Source: Oricola cellulosilytica
GTDB taxonomy: Bacteria > Pseudomonadota > Alphaproteobacteria > Rhizobiales > Rhizobiaceae
Reading direction: 5' to 3'
Assembly: GCF_019966575.1 (NCBI RefSeq)
Contig: NZ_JAINFK010000002.1
Span: forward strand, 356,232 to 420,231
Length of the DNA stretch: 64,000 bases
Shown: in pieces, positions 31,771-41,319 of the stretch
How positions within the stretch are numbered: the stretch's first letter is position 1
Layout of the letters: each line of letters starts with the position of its first letter
The notes under the pieces: generated by a model
Databases searched by the model: none
What the model was told of the DNA's origin: nothing
Seen by the model: the letters and a program-made list of their open reading frames with translations, nothing else
Translations under genes and position numbers: made by a program

Positions 31771-34212
31771 TCAGGCGCGGATGCGGGCGTTGTCCGCGTC
31801 CCAAAGAGAGGCAGTGTCCTGCACGGTTGCGGTCAGGCGCTGGCCGTAGACTTCGACCTCGACAGTGCCGCCAGCGGGGACGGAGGCGTCAAGCATTGCG
31901 ATCGCAAGGGCAGCATCCACGCGGTAGCCGTAGGCGGCTGAAAGAACCTCGCCCACGCGTTCGCCATTCGAAAAGATCGCCGCCATGTAGGGCGCGTCCT
32001 GCTGGCCCGGTTCGACCACCAGTGTAAGGAGACGCCTGACCGGCGCGGTCTTGGCGGAAGCTGTCAATGCCGCCTTTCCAGGGAAATCCTGCGGCTTGCC
32101 TAGTTTAACAAACCGTTCCAACCCACTTTCAAACAAGCTATAATCGGTGGAGAGATCGCCCTTCCATGTCAGATACCCTTTCTCAATGCGCATTGAATTC
32201 AGCGCATACATGCCGAAGGGTGTCGCGCCCGCGCCGCGGATCGCGGCATAGACCTCGGCGGTGTCTTCGGGCGCGGCATGAACTTCCCAGCCCAACTCGC
32301 CTGCAAAGGAGACCCGCGCCAGCATCGCCGGCTTGCCCGCCACGGTGGCCTGTTGGTGCGACAGCCAGTCGAGCGACAGGTCCGCGTCAGAAATTCCCGC
32401 CAACAGCTCCCGCGCCTTGGGACCGGTAACAAGCATGGCAGTCACATCGGCGGTCCGGTCGGTCAGCGTCAGTCCCATGGGAAGCTTGCGCGACAGAATC
32501 TCGAAGTCGTGCCACTGCGCCACTGCGGCAGTCATCAGGGTGAAGTCATCTTCGCCGTGGCGAATGCATGACATCTCGGTTAGCACGCGGCCGCGCGCAT
32601 CGGCCAAGTAAACGAGGTTCATCCGGCCCACCTTGGGCAGGGCGCCCGCGATCAGTCCGCGAAGCCATTCCGCCGCGCCTTCGCCGCTCAGGCCGAACCG
32701 CGAGAAACCGCAGAGGTCGATCACGCCGACGCCGTCGCGCACTGCCTCGACCTCTTCGCGCAGGCGCGACTCCCAAGGGCCATTGCGATGCCACGTGAGA
32801 GTCGCCTCTTCCGAGGTGTCGTCGCCGGGCTTGGCGAACCAGTTGGCCCGCTCCCAGCCGTTATAGGCGCCCATCTGCCCGCCGTCTGTGACAAGCCGAG
32901 CATGGTTCGGCGAAAGCTTCTTGTTGCGCCCGGCCGGCCACTCGTGATGCGGGAAATGCATCGCGTACTCATGGCCGTAGGTCTCCAGTGCCTTGCCCAG
33001 CGAGTACTGCGCGTCGGCATGCCCGGTGTAGCGGCGGGGATCGCAGGACCACATGTCCCATTCGGTGTAGCCGTGCATGATCCACTCCGACAGTACCTTG
33101 CCCGCGCCGCCGCCTTGCGCGATGCCGAAAGTGAAGCTGTGGGCCTCGAAAGCATTGGGTACGCCGGGCATCGGGCCGATCATCGGCAGTCCGTCCGGCG
33201 CGTAGGGAATCGGCCCGTTGATGTTGCGCTGCACGCCCTGACTGCCCAGAAGCGGCACCCGCGCCATGGCGTCCTCGATATACCACTCGAGCCGATCGAG
33301 ATCGTCGGGGAAGAGCTGGAAGCTGAAATCGTCGGGCAACTGGTCGTCCGCGCCGACCCAGGCCGCCCGGCAGTTACGCTCATAGGGGCCGAGGTTCAGC
33401 GAATGGGTGTCCTGACGCAAATAGTAGGAACTGTCGACGTCGCGCAGCAGAGGAAGCTTGCGGCCATGCTCCTTGGTCCACGCAGCGATTTCGGGGATCG
33501 CCTCGGTCAGAAAATACTGGTGGCTCATGACCGTGAGCGGCACCTTGCGCCCGCCATGGGGCAGGAACCACTCGCCCACGCGCGCGGCATAATAGCCGGC
33601 GGCATTCACGACATACTCGCAGCGGATGTCGCCCTTGTCGGTGTGCACGATCCATTCGCCATTTTCGCGGCTTACGCCGGTGGCGGAGGTGAAGCGCGCG
33701 ATGGTACCGCCATTGGAACGCGCGCCCTTGGCCAGCGCCTGGGTCACCTGGCTGGGATCGATGTCGCCGTCGAGCGGATCCCAGAGCCCGCCTTCCAGAT
33801 CATGCGTCTCCATGAAGGGGAAATGCGCCTGCAACTCTTCGGGCGTGCACATGTCCATGGTCAGCCCCATATGGGCTGCCAAGCCTTGCACGCGCTCGAA
33901 CTCCATCATGCGCTGCTGCGTATGGGCCAGGCGGACTGCGCCGGTGACGTGGTAGTTGATCGGATAGTCGACGATGCTGGCCAGATCCCGGTACAGCGCG
34001 AGCCCGTAGCGCTGCATGTTCATCACACCGTAATTGCCGGCGAAATTCGGACAATTGCCCGCCGCGTGCCAGGTCGACCCGGCGGTCAGTTCGTTCTTCT
34101 CGAGCAGGACACAATCGGTCCAGCCCGCCTTTGCCAGATGATAGAGCGCCGAGACACCGACGATACCGCCACCGACAATCACCACGCGCGCAGTTGGAGG
34201 AAGGGTCGTCAT
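31771..34212 (-). CDS. FAD-dependent demethylase with GcvT domains, copy C
   Basis: An 813-residue member of the dimethylglycine dehydrogenase family: GGGIVGVSALYHL at residues 14-26, covalent-FAD His in AGSTWHAAGN (H49), a middle FAO_M segment near 370-435, then GcvT folate-binding and barrel domains. I use the ATG at 34212, preceded by GAGG seven bases away; a TTG two codons upstream is the only alternative. It begins 9 bases after the XRE-cupin regulator stop, so the two form one unit with copy B. The three copies differ throughout and probably handle related but different N-methyl substrates, or successive methyl groups. Confidence 0.9.
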   Translation of the reverse strand: MTTLPPTARVVIVGGGIVGVSALYHLAKAGWTDCVLLEKNELTAGSTWHAAGNCPNFAGNYGVMNMQRYGLALYRDLASIVDYPINYHVTGAVRLAHTQQRMMEFERVQGLAAHMGLTMDMCTPEELQAHFPFMETHDLEGGLWDPLDGDIDPSQVTQALAKGARSNGGTIARFTSATGVSRENGEWIVHTDKGDIRCEYVVNAAGYYAARVGEWFLPHGGRKVPLTVMSHQYFLTEAIPEIAAWTKEHGRKLPLLRDVDSSYYLRQDTHSLNLGPYERNCRAAWVGADDQLPDDFSFQLFPDDLDRLEWYIEDAMARVPLLGSQGVQRNINGPIPYAPDGLPMIGPMPGVPNAFEAHSFTFGIAQGGGAGKVLSEWIMHGYTEWDMWSCDPRRYTGHADAQYSLGKALETYGHEYAMHFPHHEWPAGRNKKLSPNHARLVTDGGQMGAYNGWERANWFAKPGDDTSEEATLTWHRNGPWESRLREEVEAVRDGVGVIDLCGFSRFGLSGEGAAEWLRGLIAGALPKVGRMNLVYLADARGRVLTEMSCIRHGEDDFTLMTAAVAQWHDFEILSRKLPMGLTLTDRTADVTAMLVTGPKARELLAGISDADLSLDWLSHQQATVAGKPAMLARVSFAGELGWEVHAAPEDTAEVYAAIRGAGATPFGMYALNSMRIEKGYLTWKGDLSTDYSLFESGLERFVKLGKPQDFPGKAALTASAKTAPVRRLLTLVVEPGQQDAPYMAAIFSNGERVGEVLSAAYGYRVDAALAIAMLDASVPAGGTVEVEVYGQRLTATVQDTASLWDADNARIRA

Positions 34213-34221
34213 GATCAAACC

Positions 34222-34779
34222 TCAATAGACCGGGGGAGAGATGACCCAGATCGCGACTGCGGGGTCGTCATAGGGATTGGCCCAGCGATATTTTGAGCCC
34301 TTGATGCGGAAGCTGTCGCCGGCATTGATCGTGAAACCACGATCCCCGATCACGATGTCGAGCCTGCCCGATATCAGGTAAATCACCTCCGAGGTGGCAC
34401 GCTGGCGGTAATGTTCAAGCGCGGAGCGCGGCAGGAATGTCGAGTGGATGACCTCGAAATCGTCGGTGAGATCGGGGGAAATCAAGGCTTCGACAAGACC
34501 GGTGTCGCGCTGGCCGAGTTCGCGGCGGGCCGAGGCCCGAACGATCAGTCCCCGCTCTTCCTCTGGGGCATCGGCGACACCGAAGAACATCGACAACGGC
34601 ACGCCGAGAATACGCGCGATCGTGTGCAGGTCGTCCACCGACGGTCTCGACAGGCCCCGCTCCACCTGAGAGACCCAGCCAAGCGATTTTCCCGTCCTCT
34701 TCGAAAGCTCTTCGAGCGTTATCCCGCGGGAGTTCCGCAAGGCCCTAATGTCCTGCCCAACGCTCCTGTCGCCCGACAT
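34222..34779 (-). CDS. XRE-family regulator with C-terminal cupin domain
   Basis: A 185-residue regulator: helix-turn-helix at about residues 7-62 (DIRALRNSRGITLEELSKRTGKS and WVSQVERGLSRPSVDDLH), then a cupin small-molecule sensor at about 105-185 (HYRQRATSEVIYLISG, INAGDSFRIKG). Such proteins usually repress catabolic genes for amines, amino acids or polyamines. It is first in the unit with demethylase copies C and B, implying autoregulation. The ATG at 34779 is preferred; the frame runs up to a GTG at 34815 inside the operator-rich leader. Repeats of TGAAATTTTCA type lie just upstream. Confidence 0.9.
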   Translation of the reverse strand: MSGDRSVGQDIRALRNSRGITLEELSKRTGKSLGWVSQVERGLSRPSVDDLHTIARILGVPLSMFFGVADAPEEERGLIVRASARRELGQRDTGLVEALISPDLTDDFEVIHSTFLPRSALEHYRQRATSEVIYLISGRLDIVIGDRGFTINAGDSFRIKGSKYRWANPYDDPAVAIWVISPPVY

Positions 34780-34831
34780 TTTCTCGCAGGTTCCTCCCTG
34801 TGGAAGCGCAAACACCGTGCGTGCTCCCGGC

Positions 34832-34890
34832 GTGAAATTCTAATCAAAATTTTCACGTAACTGCAATGAAAATTCCATTGAAATTTTCAC
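34832..34890. promoter_or_regulatory. Cluster of TGAAAATTTTCA-like operator repeats
   Basis: Four related elements stand in 59 AT-rich bases: GTGAAATT (34832-34839), AAAATTTTCAC (34846-34855, with an extra A at the left), TGAAAATT (34867-34874) and the perfect palindrome TGAAATTTTCA (34879-34889). They lie 53-111 bases upstream of the XRE-cupin start, between it and the divergent BTAD regulator at 35017. They are probably its operators. Confidence 0.55.
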
Positions 34891-35016
34891 AACGGGAGGC
34901 AGGGTGTTCCCTGGCAACTGCCCAATCTCTCAATCGGTTGACGGCCATCGGACGATCATCGATTCAAGCGTTCTCGCATTCCTCCGCTTCGACTCGTCAC
35001 GGATCCAAGCGTATAA

Positions 35017-38000
35017 ATGGATGGATTGATCGGTCGAAGGGCGATGCAGGAGCGTGGCGAGCGAACATCGATAGACAGCAGCTTGCGGAGCGGTGGCGGA
35101 GGCGCCGTACGGCTCCGCGTCCGGCTGCTCGGCGCCGCCGAAGTCATTCTGGACGGCCGGCGGCTGCGTGAGTTCAACTCTCCCCGCTTACAGCGTTTTC
35201 TGGCGATGATCGCCCTGCGCAGAGAACCCCATGAGCGCTCGCGGCTGGCATTCGTTCTCTGGCCCGAATCCAGCGAACGTCAGGCGCATACGAATCTCAG
35301 GAAGCTGATCCACGAGTTCCGCCGGGCGCTGCCTGGCGTAGAGGATTTTATCGAGATTGAGAAGAAAACCGTCCGGTGGCTGCCGACCGCCCCAAGTGAG
35401 GTGGATGTATTGAGTTTCCGCGACGCCATCGCATCCGGTGATTTTGAGCAGGCGTCGCGCCTGTATCACGGCGATCTGCTGCCCTCCTGTTACGACGACT
35501 GGGTTCTGCAGGAGCGCGAAGAACTTCGGGCCGAGGCGCTCGGTGTCCATCGCCGCCTCGCCAAAGCGGCGGCCGAGCGCGATGACCATCGCGCGGCAAT
35601 CAGGCATGCCGAGGCGGTCAATGACCTCGATGCCGCCGACGAAGCCGCCATTCGAATTCTCATGCAAGCCCATCTCGCGCTAGGCGACCGGGCAGCTGCG
35701 TTGCGGGCGTATCAGCGATACGCCGACACCCTCCGGCGCGAACTGGCGATTGAACCCGGCGAGGATCTCGTGGCGCTGTGCGACGTGTTTCGTGGCGACC
35801 CGTCCGATCGGGATCGTCCGCGCGTATCGGACCAGGACGTGCCGCCGTTTGTCGGGCGCGATCAGGAATGGCGCGCGGTTCTCGAGGCATGGAGGACGTC
35901 GCGCGCCGGAAGGGCGCATCTGGCCCTGCTGACGGGCGTTCCGGGCATCGGCAAGTCCCGCCTTGCACAAGAGCTTGGTCGGCAAGCGCAATCCGGTGGC
36001 CACGAAGTCGCGACGGCGCGAGCCTACGAGGCGGCGGGAAGGCTTCCCTGGGGTCCGGTCGTCGACCTGCTTCGCTCAGCCGGCATCCAACAACGCATCC
36101 GAGCGGTCGGTCAGGTCTGGACCGCAGAGCTTACCAGGCTGCTGCCTGAGCTCGGCAGTGCCATCGGGCAGCCCCCGAACGGCGTTGCCCGGCGCCACCG
36201 GCTCTTCGACGCCGTTTGTCAGGCGATCGCGGTTCACGACAAGGCGCAGGTCTTGATCATCGACGATCTGCAGTGGTGCGACACCGAGACCATCGAATTG
36301 ATCGGCTATCTGCTTCGCGCGTATCCGCAGACGCCTGTGCTGATTGTCGGCACCGTGCGATGGGAGGAGCTTCCCGATCGCCACCCGCTCCCCGGTCTGG
36401 TCGATGCTCTGGAGCGGGACCAGGCCGTTACCGTCATCACGATCGACGCCCTCGATCAGGCATCAACCGCAGCGCTCGCCGCAGAGCTGCAGAGCGTTGA
36501 AGAGATCGATCCCGGATTGGCTGATCGGTTGTGGAGTGAGACCGAAGGCAATCCCCTGTTCGTCGTCGAGACGATCCAGGCCGGGATATCGTCGGCCGGC
36601 GCGCAAGGCGTCCTGACACCGACAATGCGCTCCGTTCTGAGGGCAAGGCTCGGCCAATTGACCAACGGCGCGCAGAATCTGGCAGAGGTGGCTGCCATCT
36701 TCGGTCGGTCGTTTTCGGCGCATGCCATCGTCACTGCAATGGGCGTCGGCGAGCAGGCGATTGCCGACCAGCTTGACGAACTCTGGCGCCGGCGGATCGT
36801 GATCGAACGGGGCCAAGGCTATGACTTCAGCCACGATAAGCTGCGCGAAGTTGCGCTCGAGATGATCAATCCCGCGCGCCGACGTCGGCTGCACCGGGTC
36901 GTTGCCAATGCGCTGGTGCGCGAGCATCGTGAGGACCCCACCGCCGTTAGCGCGCAGCTCGCCGCCCATTACGACCAGGCAGGTATGGTTGAACAAGCAA
37001 TCGCGGCCTATCGCACCGCCGGCGCGCGAGCGGTGGCGATGTCGGGACTCGACGAGGCGGTCGCAATGTACCGCCGCGCTCTTGCGCTGTTGGCCGAGTT
37101 GCAGGCCTCGCCGGACCGCGACGCCATCGAGTTGGACATACGGATCGCGTTGGGTTCTCCGCTCGTAGCAATTAAAGGCTACGGTGCGGAATCCTCCCAT
37201 CGTCTTTACGAACGCGCGCAATCGATTTGCCGCAAGCTCGGGGTGCCGATCGCGCCGCCCATTCTCCGCGGTCTGGGTCTCGCCCGCCTGCAGGGCTGCC
37301 GATTCGATGCCAGCAGCGACTTCGCGAAGGCGCTGATCGATCACGAGAGCGGTGACCAGGTTGCCGGGACCGAGGGGCGCTACCTCATGGGCGTCAGCGC
37401 GTTCTGGCAAGGCGACCTGGGAAAGTCGCACCGGTTTCTCGAGGCGGCCATCGAACATTATGACACCGCGCGACGCGAAGAGCACCTGGCACTCTATGCA
37501 CAGGACCCTAGGGCGGTTTGTCTCGTGCGATTAGGGCTCTCAACGCTTTGGTCCGGCGACCCGGCGCGGGCCGAGGCGATGGCCCGGTCGGCGCGCGAAC
37601 TCGCCGACGAGCTCGACCACCTGATGACCTCCGCTTATGTCATTACCTACGGAGCCATCCTGGCGGCCGTGGCCGGGGATTTCATCCGGCTGGAAGATAT
37701 TCTGACCCACGCGGATCGAGTTTGGTCTCGTCTCTCCGAGCGCTACCTCAGGGTCGTCCTGGACGCGCTGCGGGCCTGGCTGGACGTCCGCGCCGGGTCC
37801 GACGCCGGCATCGGGAAAATCTTGCAGTCGGTCGAGCGGTCGCGGATCGAGGGCGAAAACCTGCATCTGAGTTTTACCTTGCTTCTGCTGGCCATGGCAC
37901 GCGGACTGCGCGATGAGTTGCATGAGGGCCGCGCAGCGACCCGCGATGCGCTCGCCTGGTCGGAACGATGCAACCAGCGCTATCTCGTCGCGGAACTCCT

Positions 38001-38253
38001 GCGCGTCGACGGCGAGCTCGCCTACGGCCTCGGCGAAACCGACCATGCGCTTTCATCCCTGCGTCAGGCAGTGGATGTTTCCCGTACGCAGGGCGCGCAG
38101 TGGCTAAGGCTCAAGGCGTTGCATTCGCTTGCCCTCCGTTTTCCTGACCCAGAGGTGCAAGCGGAACTCGCGGCCCTCGCCGACCAGCTTCCCTCGGGCC
38201 AAGATCTGCCGGCGTTCCGGGCGGCCACCGCCTTTTTGCGCGGAACCGGATAG
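35017..38253 (+). CDS. BTAD/AAA-ATPase transcriptional regulator (SARP/LAL-like)
   Basis: This 1078-residue regulator has an OmpR-type winged helix at about residues 32-105 (VRLRVRLLGAAEVILDGR, PRLQRFLAMIALRREPHE). A bacterial transcriptional activation domain follows at about 110-255 (DWVLQEREELRAEALGVH). Next is an AAA-type ATPase with Walker A GVPGIGKS near 307 and Walker B VLIIDDLQW near 410, then a long TPR-like C-terminus. The architecture is more common in actinomycete pathway regulators; proteobacterial copies are known. The start is uncertain: ATG 35017 or ATG 35044, which has GAAGGG close by. A flavoprotein oxidase gene follows after 62 bases. Confidence 0.88.
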   Translation: MDGLIGRRAMQERGERTSIDSSLRSGGGGAVRLRVRLLGAAEVILDGRRLREFNSPRLQRFLAMIALRREPHERSRLAFVLWPESSERQAHTNLRKLIHEFRRALPGVEDFIEIEKKTVRWLPTAPSEVDVLSFRDAIASGDFEQASRLYHGDLLPSCYDDWVLQEREELRAEALGVHRRLAKAAAERDDHRAAIRHAEAVNDLDAADEAAIRILMQAHLALGDRAAALRAYQRYADTLRRELAIEPGEDLVALCDVFRGDPSDRDRPRVSDQDVPPFVGRDQEWRAVLEAWRTSRAGRAHLALLTGVPGIGKSRLAQELGRQAQSGGHEVATARAYEAAGRLPWGPVVDLLRSAGIQQRIRAVGQVWTAELTRLLPELGSAIGQPPNGVARRHRLFDAVCQAIAVHDKAQVLIIDDLQWCDTETIELIGYLLRAYPQTPVLIVGTVRWEELPDRHPLPGLVDALERDQAVTVITIDALDQASTAALAAELQSVEEIDPGLADRLWSETEGNPLFVVETIQAGISSAGAQGVLTPTMRSVLRARLGQLTNGAQNLAEVAAIFGRSFSAHAIVTAMGVGEQAIADQLDELWRRRIVIERGQGYDFSHDKLREVALEMINPARRRRLHRVVANALVREHREDPTAVSAQLAAHYDQAGMVEQAIAAYRTAGARAVAMSGLDEAVAMYRRALALLAELQASPDRDAIELDIRIALGSPLVAIKGYGAESSHRLYERAQSICRKLGVPIAPPILRGLGLARLQGCRFDASSDFAKALIDHESGDQVAGTEGRYLMGVSAFWQGDLGKSHRFLEAAIEHYDTARREEHLALYAQDPRAVCLVRLGLSTLWSGDPARAEAMARSARELADELDHLMTSAYVITYGAILAAVAGDFIRLEDILTHADRVWSRLSERYLRVVLDALRAWLDVRAGSDAGIGKILQSVERSRIEGENLHLSFTLLLLAMARGLRDELHEGRAATRDALAWSERCNQRYLVAELLRVDGELAYGLGETDHALSSLRQAVDVSRTQGAQWLRLKALHSLALRFPDPEVQAELAALADQLPSGQDLPAFRAATAFLRGTG

Positions 38254-38315
38254 GCGGGAACGCTTTCGGAACGCCCGGATGTGTATTCCTCTGAGAAAGC
38301 CAGGAGGATCATTGA

Positions 38316-39722
38316 ATGTGCAATCTGGTTGGGAAACTGTCTGAAAAGGTTCGGGGCACGATTACCACCGCCGCGGACTCCGGATACGACGAGGCGCGGT
38401 CCGTCTACAACGCGATGCACGACCGCCGCCCGGCCGCGGTGATCAGTTGCGTCGACGCGGCCGATGTCATGGCCACGATTGCTGCCGCCCGCGAAGACGG
38501 GCTCGATCTCGCAGTGCGCGGTGGCGGGCACAGTGTGCCGGGCTTCGGCACGGTGGACAACGGGCTGGTTATCGACCTGTCCATGATCAACAGCGTTCAG
38601 GTCGATCCCGACAAGAAGATTGCCCGTGTCGGCGGGGGCGCCACCCTCGGTGACGTCAATCACGCCACCTATCCCTTCGGCCTTGCCGTCCCCGGCGGAA
38701 TCGTGTCCACCACCGGGGTGGCGGGACTGACGCTGGGCGGCGGGCTCGGTTACCTTACCCGAAGCGCCGGGTTCACCATCGACAATCTGCTATCGGCCGA
38801 TGTGGTTTTGGCCGACGGACGCCAAATCACTGCGAGCCACTACCAGAACGATGATTTGTTCTGGGCCCTCCGCGGCGGCGGCGGCAATTTCGGTGTCGTC
38901 ACGAATTTCGAGTTCCAGTTGCACGAGGCCGGCGATGTTGTCGGCGGGCCGCTGTTTTACGAATTCGACGATGCCAAAGCGGTCCTGCAGGGCTACCGCG
39001 AGTATATCGCCACGGCGCCTGAGGCGCTCGGATGCTTCTTCGGTTGGCAGATCGCGCCACCCCTGCCGTTCATCCCCGTGGACCGGGTCGGCGACCTCTT
39101 CTGCGTGCTTGTCCCCTGCTGGAACGGACCCTTGGAGGAAACCGATAGGGTGCTCAAGCCGCTACGGCAATTTGCCGAGGTGAAGGCGGAGTATTGTATG
39201 AAGATGCCGTTCCCGGCGCTCAACAGCCTCTTCGACGGAGCGGTCCCGAAGGGCATGCAGCATTACTGGAAGGCGGATTTCATTACCGAGCTCACCGATG
39301 ACGCCATCGCCGCGCATATCGAACATGGTCGGCACACACCTCATGTCAGTTCCTCGATGCACCTGCATCCGATCAACGGCGCGGCGCAGCGGGTCGGAGC
39401 CGACGAAACCGCTTTCGGTCACCGCGACAAGGCGTTTTCGCCGGTAGTCGCAGGCATCTGGGACGATCCCGCCGACAACGAGGCAAACATCAAGTGGGTC
39501 CGCGATTACTACGATGCCATCCATCCCCATTCGGGAAGCGATGGCGGCTACGTCAATTTCATGTCGGATGACGATGGCCACCGGGCCCCGGCGAACTACG
39601 GGGCGAACTACGCACGGCTGGCCGCGGTGAAAGCGACCTACGACCCGGACAACATCTTTCACGTCAACCAGAATATCGAACCGGCGAAGGGAGCAAGCCG
39701 TGTCAGACCAGTGGCACTTTAA
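38316..39722 (+). CDS. FAD-linked oxidase with BBE domain (VAO family)
   Basis: A 468-residue flavoprotein. The N-terminal PCMH FAD domain (about residues 38-210) carries RGGGHSVPGFG, whose His is the likely covalent 8-alpha FAD attachment. The second attachment Cys of bicovalent relatives is absent: VPGGIVSTTGVAGL has no Cys. Then GGGLGYLTRSAG and a substrate domain, ending in the berberine-bridge tail NYGANYARLAAVKATYDP and NIFHVNQNI. Members oxidise sugars, alcohols or ring systems and make hydrogen peroxide; the substrate here is unknown. The ATG at 38316 follows AGGAGG. Its 3' end overlaps the DUF1326 gene by 23 bases. Confidence 0.9.
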   Translation: MCNLVGKLSEKVRGTITTAADSGYDEARSVYNAMHDRRPAAVISCVDAADVMATIAAAREDGLDLAVRGGGHSVPGFGTVDNGLVIDLSMINSVQVDPDKKIARVGGGATLGDVNHATYPFGLAVPGGIVSTTGVAGLTLGGGLGYLTRSAGFTIDNLLSADVVLADGRQITASHYQNDDLFWALRGGGGNFGVVTNFEFQLHEAGDVVGGPLFYEFDDAKAVLQGYREYIATAPEALGCFFGWQIAPPLPFIPVDRVGDLFCVLVPCWNGPLEETDRVLKPLRQFAEVKAEYCMKMPFPALNSLFDGAVPKGMQHYWKADFITELTDDAIAAHIEHGRHTPHVSSSMHLHPINGAAQRVGADETAFGHRDKAFSPVVAGIWDDPADNEANIKWVRDYYDAIHPHSGSDGGYVNFMSDDDGHRAPANYGANYARLAAVKATYDPDNIFHVNQNIEPAKGASRVRPVAL

Positions 39723-40368
39723 GAGCGAGACCTTCGACAACTGCAATTGCGCGATCAATTGCGGCTGCCAGTTCAATCTGCCGACTACGCATGGGTTCTG
39801 CCAGTCGGCCTATGTCGGCCGCGTCACCGAGGGGCATTTCAACGGCACCTCGCTTGCAGGGCTGAAATGGGCGGCGATCTACAAGTGGCCCGGCGAAATC
39901 GCCGAAGGCGGCGGCAAATGCCAGATCGTCATCGACGAAGCGGCCGACGCGGAACAGCGCTCCGCGCTTCAAACGATCCTTTCCGGCGATGCGTGCAAGC
40001 CTCTGAGCAACGTCTTCGCGGTGTTCGCCTCGACCTGTTCGCAGTTCTGCGAAACGCTGCTCCTGCCGATCGTACTCGAGGTCGATCTTGAGGGTAGGAC
40101 CGCGCGCGCCAGCATTCCCGGCCTCCTCGAGAGCCGCGGTGCCCCGAAGATCAACGAGTTCACGGGCGAGCCCTTCCATGTCGCATTAGCGCGGCGGAGC
40201 GGCAGCTTCGAATTTACTTATGCCGAACTCGGCCTCGGCACGACGTCTGTCAACGGCGAGATGGCGATGGCGTTCGACGAGACCTGGGCGCTCTTCTGCA
40301 TCCATCACTTCAATCAGGACGGATTGATCCGCGACCGGCCGCGCTTGACAGCCTGGCTCGGCCACTAG
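39700..40368 (+). CDS. DUF1326 domain protein
   Basis: A 222-residue protein starting at GTG 39700 behind GAAGGGAG. It opens with a Cys-rich segment (FDNCNCAINCGCQFN, residues 12-26) and further Cys at 34, 73 and around ASTCSQFCE near 110. This pattern suggests metal or thiol chemistry. The family is of unknown function and is commonly found beside DUF2182, as here. It overlaps the oxidase gene and is 17 bases from the DUF2182 gene, so all three are one transcript with the BTAD regulator in front. No signal peptide is visible. Confidence 0.88.
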   Translation: MSDQWHFKSETFDNCNCAINCGCQFNLPTTHGFCQSAYVGRVTEGHFNGTSLAGLKWAAIYKWPGEIAEGGGKCQIVIDEAADAEQRSALQTILSGDACKPLSNVFAVFASTCSQFCETLLLPIVLEVDLEGRTARASIPGLLESRGAPKINEFTGEPFHVALARRSGSFEFTYAELGLGTTSVNGEMAMAFDETWALFCIHHFNQDGLIRDRPRLTAWLGH

Positions 40369-40385
40369 GACCGCGCACGGGAAAG

Positions 40386-41231
40386 ATGACCATGCCTGCA
40401 ACCGGCAAGCCAATCCACGGCGAAGGCTCGGTCCGTCAGGACCGCATGCGCGTGGCCACTGCGATCGCGGTCCTGGTCGCGTTCGCTGCGGTCTACACGA
40501 TCGCCGGTGTTGGCACGAACATGTCGGCGCTCGACATGACATTCGGCCGCGGCATGCACGCGGGCGAAGGCATGGGGGCAATGGCCTTGGGGGTCCCGGG
40601 AGGATGGGGCGGAGCGAAATTCGCACTCGTCTTTCTGATGTGGTGGCTGATGATGATCGCGATGATGCTTCCCTCGGCTGCACCGACGATCCTGCTTTAC
40701 ACCGCGCTTCTTCGGCACTTGCCCGACACGGCCGAGCGTCGAGTCCGGTCGGGCGCGTTCATGGCCGGGTACTTGGCGGCATGGGCCCTCTTCAGCCTTT
40801 GGGCCACGGCAGCGCAGTGGTGGTTCGAGGCCGCAAGTCTCATATCACCGGCAAAAATGGCTTTCACGGAAGGCATCGCTGCGCAGCTTCTCCTGATCGC
40901 GGTAGGGGCCTATCAGTTTCATCCCCTTAAGGTCCGCTGTCTTGCTCAGTGCCGGACGCCGTCCGACTTGATTGCGCGCCAATATCGGCCCGGCATCTCC
41001 GGCGCCGCTCAGGCCGGATTCCGCCATGGTGCATTCTGCCTGGGATGCTGCACTGCCTTGATGGCGCTTTTGTTCGTCGGCGGGATCATGAACCTCTTCT
41101 GGATCTTCGGGCTCGCTGCCCTCGTAGCCTTGGAGAAGTCGGCACCATGCGGACGGTTTATCGGCCGCGCCGTTGGTGCGGGACTGTGCGGGCTCGGGAT
41201 TGCTGGACTGGGTCTGTTGGCGGTATCGTAA
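40386..41231 (+). CDS. DUF2182 integral membrane protein
   Basis: A 281-residue inner-membrane protein with about six or seven predicted helices. It contains the family motifs FLMWWLMMIAMMLPSAAP (near residue 80) and FHPLKVRCLAQCRTP (near 180), and a Cys-rich helix FCLGCCTALM. The Cys and Met/His content is compatible with metal handling, and DUF2182 proteins have been annotated as predicted metal-binding membrane proteins. It lies directly after the DUF1326 gene, its usual partner. It may provide a membrane anchor or transport path for the oxidase-DUF1326 unit. This is inference from co-occurrence. Confidence 0.88.
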   Translation: MTMPATGKPIHGEGSVRQDRMRVATAIAVLVAFAAVYTIAGVGTNMSALDMTFGRGMHAGEGMGAMALGVPGGWGGAKFALVFLMWWLMMIAMMLPSAAPTILLYTALLRHLPDTAERRVRSGAFMAGYLAAWALFSLWATAAQWWFEAASLISPAKMAFTEGIAAQLLLIAVGAYQFHPLKVRCLAQCRTPSDLIARQYRPGISGAAQAGFRHGAFCLGCCTALMALLFVGGIMNLFWIFGLAALVALEKSAPCGRFIGRAVGAGLCGLGIAGLGLLAVS

Positions 41232-41319
41232 AGCAGGCCGGCGTCCAAGGTTTGACTCGGGCGGCAGAAAGGTCTGCGAAGTTAGCCTTTAGAGGCCGTC
41301 AAAATTATGGCGTTAGCGA

